Of a stretch of 64,000 nucleotides of DNA, positions 15,914-23,617 are shown piece after piece (position 1 is the first letter of the stretch; the number at the start of each line of letters is the position of its first letter). Under the pieces are notes generated by a model. It searched no databases. It had not been told where the DNA came from and was given only the letters and a program-made list of their open reading frames with translations. Made by a program: the position numbers and the translations under genes. Source of the stretch: Desulfatibacillum aliphaticivorans DSM 15576 (GTDB lineage Bacteria; Desulfobacterota; Desulfobacteria; Desulfobacterales; Desulfatibacillaceae); contig NZ_AUCT01000028.1 in NCBI RefSeq assembly GCF_000429905.1, positions 1 through 64,000 on the forward strand, given 5' to 3'.

Positions 15914-16552
15914 TTAGTTTTTTTTTACCAGGAACCTTTGCACCATGGTGATGAGGCTGGTTAGGACGGCGTTTTCGTCAACGCTGTCTTTTTCGCGATA
16001 CAGGTAATGAAACACCTCGTGGGTGGAGCGGGCGACGACCGTCACGGCCGAGTCCACGTCCGCTATTGCCAGGTCCTCTTGGTATCTGGCGATCAGGGAT
16101 TTTACGGCGTCGGTTTCAGCCTTTTCCCAATAGTTGTGAATCTTGCCCGCGGTCTCGTTCATCATGCAAAAACGCAGCATTTCCTGGTTCAGCTTGCCGT
16201 GCCGGGTATGGGCCTTGTACCAGGTTCGGTACAAATGGTCCAAAGCCTGATCCAGCGCAATGTTCTTTTCCTGGATCACTTTCAGGCTGTCCAGAGTTAT
16301 CTGGTAAACCTCTTTGGATCGGAGTTCCAGGATATATAAGAAGATGTCCTCTTTATTCTGAAAATGGGCGTACAATCCGCCCACGGACATGCCGGCTTTA
16401 TCCGCGATCAAATGCGTGGTGGTTTCCTCAAAGCCCATTTCCGTAAACAGATCCCTGGCTGCCTCCACGATTTTTCGGCGGGTTTCCCGGGACCGTTTTT
16501 GAACGGGCTCCTTGATATTGAGAAAACTGGGCGTATTTTCCGGATTTTTCAT
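15914..16552 (-). CDS. TetR-family transcriptional regulator
   Basis: About 212 aa. The N-terminal helix-turn-helix region reads RRKIVEAARDLFTEMGFEETTTHLIADKAGMSVGGLYAHFQNKEDIF, followed by an all-helical ligand-binding domain. It is divergent from the flavoprotein operon and probably represses it via two CGACGTCG sites in the shared intergenic region. The ATG at 16552 is preferred over 16561 because AGGA lies only one base from the latter. Confidence 0.9.
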   Translation of the reverse strand: MKNPENTPSFLNIKEPVQKRSRETRRKIVEAARDLFTEMGFEETTTHLIADKAGMSVGGLYAHFQNKEDIFLYILELRSKEVYQITLDSLKVIQEKNIALDQALDHLYRTWYKAHTRHGKLNQEMLRFCMMNETAGKIHNYWEKAETDAVKSLIARYQEDLAIADVDSAVTVVARSTHEVFHYLYREKDSVDENAVLTSLITMVQRFLVKKN

Positions 16553-16683
16553 AAAAAGCATTTCCTGACGGAATTCATTAACGCACTTATTTATTGGGTA
16601 TAAAACAGCCTATTCGGATAGTAAACCGCCGGCTGTTTTTGTTGTCTGTCTTTTGCATACAGGAAAAAGCTCGGCCTGTCAAA

Positions 16684-16700
16684 GCGAACTCGACGTCGGT
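16684..16700. promoter_or_regulatory. Putative TetR operator, site 1
   Basis: GCGAACTCGACGTCGGT, with the palindromic core CGACGTCG at 16691-16698. It lies 11 bp upstream of the -35 box. A matching site occurs at 16750-16767. Confidence 0.6.
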
Positions 16701-16708
16701 TTTTTCTC

Positions 16709-16736
16709 TTGACAAGGCCGCTCTTTTCGGTCTATT
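16709..16736 (+). promoter_or_regulatory. Promoter of the flavoprotein/cysteine-desulfidase operon
   Basis: TTGACA at 16709-16714, a 16-bp spacer, then TCTATT at 16731-16736. It is bracketed by the two CGACGTCG sites. Confidence 0.65.
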
Positions 16737-16749
16737 GCAGATTAAAAAA

Positions 16750-16767
16750 GCGAATGCGACGTCGAAT
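16750..16767. promoter_or_regulatory. Putative TetR operator, site 2
   Basis: GCGAATGCGACGTCGAAT, with the core CGACGTCG at 16757-16764, 66 bp after site 1. It lies just downstream of the -10 box, a position where repressor would block initiation. Confidence 0.6.
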
Positions 16768-16806
16768 TTTTAAAAATCCACCCTTCCACAATCAGGAGGT
16801 GTACGT

Positions 16807-18585
16807 ATGACGCAAAACTACTTGGAAACCGATGTGCTGGTCATCGGCGGCGGAGGCGCCGGATTCCGGGCGGCCATCGGCGCGGCGGAAAAAGGCGCCA
16901 AGGTGACGCTTTTAAGCAAAGGGCCGCTGGCCCGGTGCGGGGCCTCCCCCATGGCCGGGGCCGACTTCACCCTGGACGGCGCCAGCATGAGCAAGATCGA
17001 TGGGCTGCAGGGCGATCCCAGCGACAGCATGGAAAAGGTGTTTAACGACATCGTGACCCAGGGCTCGTATTTAAACAACCAGAAGATTGTGCAGCAGTAT
17101 GTGGAGCGGGCGCCTCAATGTTTGCGGGAGCTTTTGGACTGGGGGGTCAAGGTCAAGCTCTCGGATGAACGCATGATTTTTACTTCCGGCCTGGACATCC
17201 TGGACGCGCTTTTGCGCAAGGCGAGATCCCTTGGCGTGACCTTTAGGGAAGACATCGCCATGCTGGACCTGGTTCTGGAGGACGGCGCCGTCGCAGGCGG
17301 CCTGGCCCTGGACGTCCGGTCAGGCGAGTTTATCCGTTTCAAGGCCAAAGCTGTTGTCATGGCCAGCGGCGGTTGGCACAAGGCCTTCTGGCCCAACACG
17401 GGCATGCGGGATCTTTCCGGGGACGGCATGGCCATGGCCATGCGGGCCGGGGCGAAAATGGGCAATATGGAGTTCATCACATTTTGCTGCAACGTGTTTT
17501 ACGATCCTCCCATCTGGCGAGGCAGCCTGGCGCCTTACGTCATGAGCCTGATCGTAGGGGGCAAGCTGACCAACAGCGAAGACGAGGAGTTTCTCAACAA
17601 GTACGATCCCTTTGTTATTCAGACCGGTACCTTTACGGAATGGAATAAAAGCGTCCTGTCCCATGCCTCCATGCAGGAAATTCGGGCGGGCAAAGCCGGG
17701 CCGCACGGCGGGATTTTTTACTCCCGCGGGGATGTTCCCTGGGAAAATATAGAGATGGTCGCCTCCATCATCTTCCCCAAATGGAAATACAAAGCCATCG
17801 ATCTTTCGACCTGGGCAAAAAAATTGCAGGACGGAGAGCCTGTGGAAGTGGGGCCGGCCGTGGAGTATTTTGAGGGCGGCATTTGCGTCAACGAAAAATT
17901 CGAGACGACCATTCCCGGCTTGTTCGCCGCCGGGGAATGCACCTTGGGCGCCTTCGGCTCCAACCGGATTTTTTCCGCCATTACGGAAATGCTGGTTCAC
18001 GGCGTGGACGCGGGGGAAAACGCGGCGGAGTTCGCCAAATCCAGCGCCGCGGCCGCGGCGAGTGACGCAGCTTATGCAACCTTGGAAGAGGCCGCTTCCG
18101 TTCCTTTGACAAAATCCCAGGGCGCCAATCCCGCCAAGGTGCGCAGGCGCTTGCAGGAGGCGGCTCACGCCTGGCTCGGCCCTATTCGCTCCGGGGAGGA
18201 AATGGACAAGCTCCTGGGGCTGATTCAGGAAATCAAGGAGAACGATCTTCCCAATCTGGCTCTCACGTCCAACGCCCGGGCTTACAACAAGGAATGGGTG
18301 GACGCCCTGGAACTGCCCAATTTGGTTCTGCTGCTGGAAACCTCGGTCAGGTCCGCCCTGGCGCGCACGGAAAGCCGGGGAGTCCACTTTCGGGAGGACC
18401 ATCCCGAGACGGACAACGACAATTGGCTGCAGGAAAGCGTTGCGACCCTGAACGGCGGATCCGTCGACGTCGGACATCGTCCCATAACCCAAACCGCCAT
18501 GGCGCCCCCAGGGGGCAAGCATCCGTATTTTGACTTTGTTAAGCAAATGATGGAGTCGCGCTCCGACACCGGCGGAAAACATTAG
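16807..18585 (+). CDS. Fumarate reductase/succinate dehydrogenase-type flavoprotein
   Basis: 592 aa. FAD-binding GGGGAG at 14-19; VVMASGGWHKAFWPNTGM and IPGLFAAGECTLGAFGSNRIFSAITEMLVHG match the SdhA/FrdA/AprA-like fold. The catalytic FVQFHPTG segment of succinate/fumarate enzymes is replaced by FITFCCNVFYDPP, so a different substrate is likely. First gene of a five-gene operon. It probably passes electrons to the SdhB-like domain encoded next. AGGAGG precedes the ATG. Confidence 0.88.
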   Translation: MTQNYLETDVLVIGGGGAGFRAAIGAAEKGAKVTLLSKGPLARCGASPMAGADFTLDGASMSKIDGLQGDPSDSMEKVFNDIVTQGSYLNNQKIVQQYVERAPQCLRELLDWGVKVKLSDERMIFTSGLDILDALLRKARSLGVTFREDIAMLDLVLEDGAVAGGLALDVRSGEFIRFKAKAVVMASGGWHKAFWPNTGMRDLSGDGMAMAMRAGAKMGNMEFITFCCNVFYDPPIWRGSLAPYVMSLIVGGKLTNSEDEEFLNKYDPFVIQTGTFTEWNKSVLSHASMQEIRAGKAGPHGGIFYSRGDVPWENIEMVASIIFPKWKYKAIDLSTWAKKLQDGEPVEVGPAVEYFEGGICVNEKFETTIPGLFAAGECTLGAFGSNRIFSAITEMLVHGVDAGENAAEFAKSSAAAAASDAAYATLEEAASVPLTKSQGANPAKVRRRLQEAAHAWLGPIRSGEEMDKLLGLIQEIKENDLPNLALTSNARAYNKEWVDALELPNLVLLLETSVRSALARTESRGVHFREDHPETDNDNWLQESVATLNGGSVDVGHRPITQTAMAPPGGKHPYFDFVKQMMESRSDTGGKH

Positions 18586-18601
18586 GACAAGGGGGAAGAC
18601 C

Positions 18602-19444
18602 ATGACCAACAAAATCATCAACGCCAAAGTGTTCCGATTCAACCCGGACAAGGACGCCGAACCTCGCTATGAGACCTTTCAGGTTCCTTTTGAGGAAGGC
18701 CTGAGCGCCATGGACGTGTTGGATTACATCTATCAAAACCTGGACAGTTCTCTGGCTTATTACGATCACGCCGGTTGCTCCCTGGGCATTTGCGGCAAGT
18801 GCACGGCCAGGATCAACGGCAAGGTCGGCCTGCTTTGCCAGACGCCGGTTTCGGACGGGGAATTGCTTTTGGAGCCCATGAATAAAAACAAGGTGCTGAA
18901 GGATCTGGTTCCGGCCAAGGCGAAGAAGGCTGCCGACGACGAGCCGGAAGCGGAGGAAGGAGGAGAGCAAGTGGCCCAGGATATAAACAGCGTGGATTTG
19001 ATAGTGCGCAGGGAGATCGAAGCCTTGATCGCATCGCCGCTGATCGAAGCCTATTCCCAGGAGTTCGGCAAGGAGGCCTCGGAGGCCGTGGCCCAAAAGG
19101 TCATCCAAAAGCTGGCTTTGGAAGCAGGCAAGATGCTAAAGATGTTTGCAGGAGGCGACACCATGGAGCATCTGCAGCGAGCCCTGCCTTTGTTCAGCCA
19201 GGGAGGGGCGTTGGAGTTCGACATTGTGGAGGCCTCGGAAAAAAAGGCGGCGGTTAATGTCACCCGCTGCAAGTACGCCGAAATGTACAAAGAGCACGGC
19301 TTGGAAAAATTCGGCTATTTGCTGGGCTGCGGCAGGGACTTCGCCTTGATGGAGGGGTTCAACCCAAAAATTAAATTCACCCGAACACAGACCATAATGG
19401 AAGGGGCGGATTACTGCGATTTCCGGTTTGAAACCGAGGATTAA
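18602..19444 (+). CDS. Fusion of SdhB-like [2Fe-2S] domain and ATC-hydrolase-like domain
   Basis: 280 aa. Residues 1-100 resemble the N-terminal ferredoxin domain of SdhB/FrdB, with Cys59, Cys64, Cys67 and Cys79. A charged linker (105-125) follows. Residues 130-280 resemble the L-2-amino-thiazoline-4-carboxylic acid hydrolase family: NVTRCKYAEMYKEHGL, LLGCGRDFALMEGFNPKIK, TRTQTIMEGADYCDFRF, with Cys223, Cys243 and Cys272. The family assignment is from recollection. The usual SdhB C-terminal [4Fe-4S]/[3Fe-4S] half is absent. Starts 17 bp after the flavoprotein gene, so the two likely form one complex. Confidence 0.78.
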   Translation: MTNKIINAKVFRFNPDKDAEPRYETFQVPFEEGLSAMDVLDYIYQNLDSSLAYYDHAGCSLGICGKCTARINGKVGLLCQTPVSDGELLLEPMNKNKVLKDLVPAKAKKAADDEPEAEEGGEQVAQDINSVDLIVRREIEALIASPLIEAYSQEFGKEASEAVAQKVIQKLALEAGKMLKMFAGGDTMEHLQRALPLFSQGGALEFDIVEASEKKAAVNVTRCKYAEMYKEHGLEKFGYLLGCGRDFALMEGFNPKIKFTRTQTIMEGADYCDFRFETED

Positions 19445-19515
19445 CGCAGCTCCGCCCTGAACGTAATCTACCGTCCGAATGGGATCGCCCTTCGGATAAT
19501 CAAGGGAGGCGTCTT

Positions 19516-20823
19516 ATGACACAGGAAGCAATCCAGTTACTGTCCGAATACCTCAGGATCAACACCACCAATCCGCCCGGCGCCGAAGGCGAGGCGGCGG
19601 GGTTTCTGGAAAAAATTCTTATTCATGAAGGAGCCTCCTGCAAAATTTATACATCCCATGCGGGCCGGGCGTCTTTAAAAGCCGTCCTGCCCGGGACGGG
19701 CGAAAAACCGCCCTTGATTTTGCTGAATCATATGGACGTTGTGCCTGCAGATCCTTCCGAGTGGAGCTTTGATCCCTTCGGCGGCGAGGTAAAGGACGGT
19801 TTCGTACACGGCCGGGGCGCCCTGGACATGAAGGGCCTGGGAATTCTGGAACTGGTCGCTTTTTTGGAATTGAAGCGAAAGGGCGTTGATTTGTGTCGGG
19901 ATCTGATTTTCCTGGCCGTCGCCGACGAGGAAACCGGCGGGGCCCACGGCGCCCAGTTTCTGACGGACAATTACCTGGAGGATTTCGCCGGCGGAGTTGT
20001 GATTAACGAAGGGGGCTTTGGCGTCAAGGGGATTCTTCCCACCAAGACCCTGCACATGATTTCTACGGCGGAAAAAGGCCCTTGCTGGCTGAAGTTAAGC
20101 CGGGCGGGCCTGCCGGGCCACGGATCCATGCCTCACGGCCAAAACGCCTTGGAGGAACTGGTCAAAGCCTTGAACAGGCTGCTGACCGTGGATCGTCCCC
20201 TGGAAGTCGCCCCCGTGGTTGGGGAGTACTTTAAGAACATGGCCTGCGAATGGGACTTCCTCGCCCCCTACGTGGAGGACGGCAACCCGGACACCCTGGT
20301 GCGCATTCTGACGGAAACCGGCCTGGCCGCCATGCCCCAGCTTGGCGCCATGCTGAAAAACACCATCAGCCTGAACCTTCTCAGGGCCGGTGAAAGCGGC
20401 AACGTCATCCCCAGCAAAGCGGTCGCCCAGTTGGATACAAGGCTGCTTCCGGGGCAGGACGCCGACGCATTCGTCGCTCAGGTTAAGGAGTGGCTGGCGG
20501 ACGACGCTGTGGAAGTGGAAAAGGTCATGAACTTTCCTGCCACAGCCTCCCCGTTGGATCATCCGGATTACTTGACCATCAAGGACGCGCTGCAAAAACG
20601 GTTTCCCGAAGACGTGGTCACCCCATCCCTCACCGCCGGCACCACGGACTCCCGCTTTTTCCGGGCCAAAGGCATGGAGGCTTACGGAGTCTTTCCTGTA
20701 ACGGTTCCCATGGAGCATTTGAAAATGATCCATGGGATTGACGAAAAAATTTCAGAGGAGAACCTGGTCCAGGGCGCCGAGGCGTTCACGGACGTGGTTC
20801 TTGCTTTGTGTAAGGCAGGTTAG
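19516..20823 (+). CDS. M20-family metallohydrolase (ArgE/DapE/N-carbamoylase type)
   Basis: 435 aa with the M20 metal-binding pattern: LLNHMDVVP (His72, Asp74), GRGALDMKG (Asp104), ADEETGG (Glu138/Glu139), plus a lid/dimerisation domain (about 190-330). The family cleaves peptides, N-acyl or N-carbamoyl amino acids. Beside an ATC-hydrolase-like protein and a cysteine desulfidase, N-carbamoyl-L-cysteine is an attractive but unproven substrate. Starts 72 bp after the previous gene; GGGAGG precedes the ATG. Confidence 0.85.
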   Translation: MTQEAIQLLSEYLRINTTNPPGAEGEAAGFLEKILIHEGASCKIYTSHAGRASLKAVLPGTGEKPPLILLNHMDVVPADPSEWSFDPFGGEVKDGFVHGRGALDMKGLGILELVAFLELKRKGVDLCRDLIFLAVADEETGGAHGAQFLTDNYLEDFAGGVVINEGGFGVKGILPTKTLHMISTAEKGPCWLKLSRAGLPGHGSMPHGQNALEELVKALNRLLTVDRPLEVAPVVGEYFKNMACEWDFLAPYVEDGNPDTLVRILTETGLAAMPQLGAMLKNTISLNLLRAGESGNVIPSKAVAQLDTRLLPGQDADAFVAQVKEWLADDAVEVEKVMNFPATASPLDHPDYLTIKDALQKRFPEDVVTPSLTAGTTDSRFFRAKGMEAYGVFPVTVPMEHLKMIHGIDEKISEENLVQGAEAFTDVVLALCKAG

Positions 20824-20831
20824 GAGAACGC

Positions 20832-22046
20832 ATGAAAAAGGAAGGTTTGATTAAAAACTTGTCCATGATTGGGCCGGCCGCCATTTTGGTGGCCTCCTCC
20901 ATGGGGCCCGGCACCGTGGCCTCCTGTATCATGGGCGGCTCCCATCTCGGGTATAAGATATTGTGGATGGCTTTGTTGAGCGGTTTTTTAGGCGCTCTTG
21001 TCTCATTTATCGGAGGCAAGGTGTACATGGTGACGGGCAAGACCGGATTTCAGGTTATCAGGGATTATTCTCACCCCTGGTTCGCATACCCGCTTTTCGC
21101 CTGGATGTTTTTCGCCGGCTGCTTTGTCATCACCGTTGAGGGCAAGCTGCTGGGCCATACCACAGCCCTGATGGCGCCCAACCTGGGAGGTCTCAACGAT
21201 ATTCTGATCGTGCCGCTTCTTGTGCTGGCTGCCGCAATTATTTTTTCCTTCGGGTTCAGGAAAGTCGTTTTTTTGTGCTCCCTGATGACCGCCGGCATGG
21301 CGCTCTTGTTTTTAATCAACTTCTTTTTCATCGATTTCAGCATAACGGAGGCGGTCAAAGGGTTGGCGCCGACGGTTCCGTTTGACAAAACCGGCCTTTT
21401 GGCTTTCGGCGGCATCATGGGAGGTTCGGCCAGCGGAGTCGTGGCTGCAGGGTACTCTTATCTGGTCAAAAACAAAGGCTGGGATAATGTGGAGTACATC
21501 CCGAGGATGAAACTGGACCAAATCCTGTTTTACGGAATACTGTTCGGCATATTCAGCGTAGGCATTTACATAACCGGAGCCGCGGTTTTGCATCCCCAGG
21601 GCATAGAGGTGAATTCGGCCATCGACGCAGCCAAAGGGCTGGAACCGTTGGTGGGCGCCTTTTCAAAATGGGTGTTTCTAGTGGGCCTGTTCGGAGCGGT
21701 GTTCACCACCTTAGGCGCCCTGGCCACCATCATGTGCTATATGCTGGCGGACATGGTGGGGATCAAGCCGGACCTGAACAACGTCAAATTCAAAATTCTC
21801 CTTTTTTGCACCATCATGCTCGGCGTGCTGGGTCCGTTCTTAAGCGGCTTGCCCGCCATGAAATATATGGTTTTCGCCATGGTGATCTTTTTGCTGGCTG
21901 GTCCGGCAGTGCTTTTGATCTACTTGATTGTAGGCAACAAAAAAAGCATTATGGGAGAGCATATCAACTCTCCCTTATTGAATACTGGCTTGATTATTGC
22001 CTTCATTCTTAACTGTGTAGGCTCTGTAGCCTCGGTAATGCAATAA
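20832..22046 (+). CDS. NRAMP-fold permease lacking metal-binding motifs
   Basis: 404 aa with about eleven hydrophobic segments in an NRAMP/APC-like arrangement. True NRAMPs have DPGN in helix 1 and MPH in helix 6. Here helix 1 reads ASSMGPGTVA (21-30) and helix 6 reads GGIMGGSASGVVAAGYSY. Loss of both motifs argues against manganese or iron transport. Operon context suggests uptake of the pathway's organic substrate or of cysteine. Starts 8 bp after the M20 gene. Confidence 0.75.
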   Translation: MKKEGLIKNLSMIGPAAILVASSMGPGTVASCIMGGSHLGYKILWMALLSGFLGALVSFIGGKVYMVTGKTGFQVIRDYSHPWFAYPLFAWMFFAGCFVITVEGKLLGHTTALMAPNLGGLNDILIVPLLVLAAAIIFSFGFRKVVFLCSLMTAGMALLFLINFFFIDFSITEAVKGLAPTVPFDKTGLLAFGGIMGGSASGVVAAGYSYLVKNKGWDNVEYIPRMKLDQILFYGILFGIFSVGIYITGAAVLHPQGIEVNSAIDAAKGLEPLVGAFSKWVFLVGLFGAVFTTLGALATIMCYMLADMVGIKPDLNNVKFKILLFCTIMLGVLGPFLSGLPAMKYMVFAMVIFLLAGPAVLLIYLIVGNKKSIMGEHINSPLLNTGLIIAFILNCVGSVASVMQ

Positions 22047-22084
22047 CATTTCAGCCCGGTTTTCGAGCCGAAAGGAATGGACCC

Positions 22085-23404
22085 ATGGCCTTTACAGTCA
22101 AAGATATATTAAGCATCCAGGTGGCTCCTGCGTTGGGTTGCACAGAGCCCGCCGCCGTGGCATTGTGCGCCGCTGCAGCAGCTTCCCTCCTGCCTGAAAA
22201 AGCGTCCATCGAGGCTTTGGAAGTGCGGGTGGACCCCAACATTTTTAAAAACGGGTTGGCGGTCCTCATCCCTGGCACGGAGGGCCTGAGCGGTTTGGAT
22301 ATGGCCGCCGCCCTGGGCGCCATAGGGGGAAATCCGGCCAAAAGCCTGGAAGTCCTGGGCGAGGTCGGCCCGGAGCACGTCAAGCAAGCCCAGGTCCTGA
22401 TCAAGGACGGCAAGGTCCGGCTGAATCTGTTAGCCGACCACAAAGGTTTATTCATCAAGGTTATTGTCATGGCGGGGGAAAGCAGGGCCGAGGCTGTGGT
22501 CGAATCCATGCACGACAACATTACCCGAATGGCGCTGGACGGTGTTCCTGTGGAGAATTCCCCTTTAATAGCCCCGAAGGAATCCAGTAAAAACGCCAGG
22601 GCCGCCGAATTGGAGTCGTGGCTGAAAGGTCTCGGCCTCAAGCACTTAATGGATTTGCTGGATGACCTGGATGATGAAGATCTGGCCTTTCTGGAAGAAG
22701 GCCTGGACGCCAATATGAAGCTGGCCGACTACGGGTTGAAACACGGCCCTGGCCTGGGCGTGGGCAAAACCCTGGATCGCCTGGTGAGGCAGCGCCTCAT
22801 TGCCCGGGATATGATTCTGGACGCCCGCATACTGACCTCGGCTGCGGCGGACGCCCGCATGGCGGGAGTCAACCTGCCGGCCATGTCGTCCGCCGGCAGC
22901 GGCAACCATGGACTGACAGCCATCCTGCCCATCAAGGCGGTCCACAAATACCTGGAGAGCGATCACGAATCCATGCTGCGCGCCATTGGCCTGAGCCACA
23001 TCGTCACAGCCTTTGTAAAAGCCTTTACCGGCCGCCTGTCCGCCGTGTGCGGCTGCTCCGTGGCTGCGGGGGCGGGCGCAACAGCCGGCGTCACCTACCT
23101 TATGGGCGGCAACGCCAATCACATTGCGGACGCCATTAAAAACCTGATGGAGGACCTGGCCGGAATCATTTGCGACGGCGCAAAAAGCGGTTGCGCCTTC
23201 AAACTGTCCACAGCAGCCGGGACGGCGGTTCAGGCGGCGCTTTTCGCCCTGCAAGGGGTGAAAGTCATGGAGACGGACGGCATCATAGGCGCCTCGTTGG
23301 AAAAAACCACCCAAAACCTGGGCGCTCTAAGCACGGAAGGCATGATTGAAACGGACCGCACCATCCTGAAAATAATGCTGGAAAAGCAGTTTTCACCTGA
23401 TTAG
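22085..23404 (+). CDS. L-cysteine desulfidase family protein (CyuA/UPF0597)
   Basis: 439 aa, full length for the CyuA/YhaM/UPF0597 family, which converts L-cysteine to pyruvate, sulfide and ammonia using an [Fe-S] cluster. N-terminal motif APALGCTEPAAVALCAA (Cys19); candidate cluster cysteines Cys322/Cys324 in VCGCSVAAGAGAT, plus Cys363 and Cys370 in IICDGAKSGCAFK. Last gene of the operon. The REP array begins 3 bp after its TAG stop. Confidence 0.9.
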   Translation: MAFTVKDILSIQVAPALGCTEPAAVALCAAAAASLLPEKASIEALEVRVDPNIFKNGLAVLIPGTEGLSGLDMAAALGAIGGNPAKSLEVLGEVGPEHVKQAQVLIKDGKVRLNLLADHKGLFIKVIVMAGESRAEAVVESMHDNITRMALDGVPVENSPLIAPKESSKNARAAELESWLKGLGLKHLMDLLDDLDDEDLAFLEEGLDANMKLADYGLKHGPGLGVGKTLDRLVRQRLIARDMILDARILTSAAADARMAGVNLPAMSSAGSGNHGLTAILPIKAVHKYLESDHESMLRAIGLSHIVTAFVKAFTGRLSAVCGCSVAAGAGATAGVTYLMGGNANHIADAIKNLMEDLAGIICDGAKSGCAFKLSTAAGTAVQAALFALQGVKVMETDGIIGASLEKTTQNLGALSTEGMIETDRTILKIMLEKQFSPD

Positions 23405-23406
23405 TC

Positions 23407-23617
23407 GTAGTCGCGAGGTCCCCTCGCATGGTAGTTTGCGAGGTCTCCTCGCCAAGTAGTCCCGAGGTCTCCTCGCCAAGTAGTCCCGAGGTCCCCTCGC
23501 ACAGAGGGGCAACAGAAGGCTGTAGTTGCGAGGTCTCCTCGCAGAAGGTAGTCGCGAGGTCTCCTCGCCCATGCAGGGCCTAATGATCAAAAAACAACGC
23601 GGAAACCGCGCAACTAC
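23407..23617. repeat. REP array D filling a convergent intergenic gap
   Basis: Six plus-oriented units begin at 23407, three bases past the cysteine desulfidase stop. A single minus-oriented unit (23597-23617) abuts the convergent kinase gene. Its minus-strand GTAG (23617-23614) contains the kinase TAG stop. Stems GCGAGG-TCT-CCTCGC are mostly perfect; two units have CCCGAGG instead. The array occupies essentially the whole gap between the two converging genes. Confidence 0.9.
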
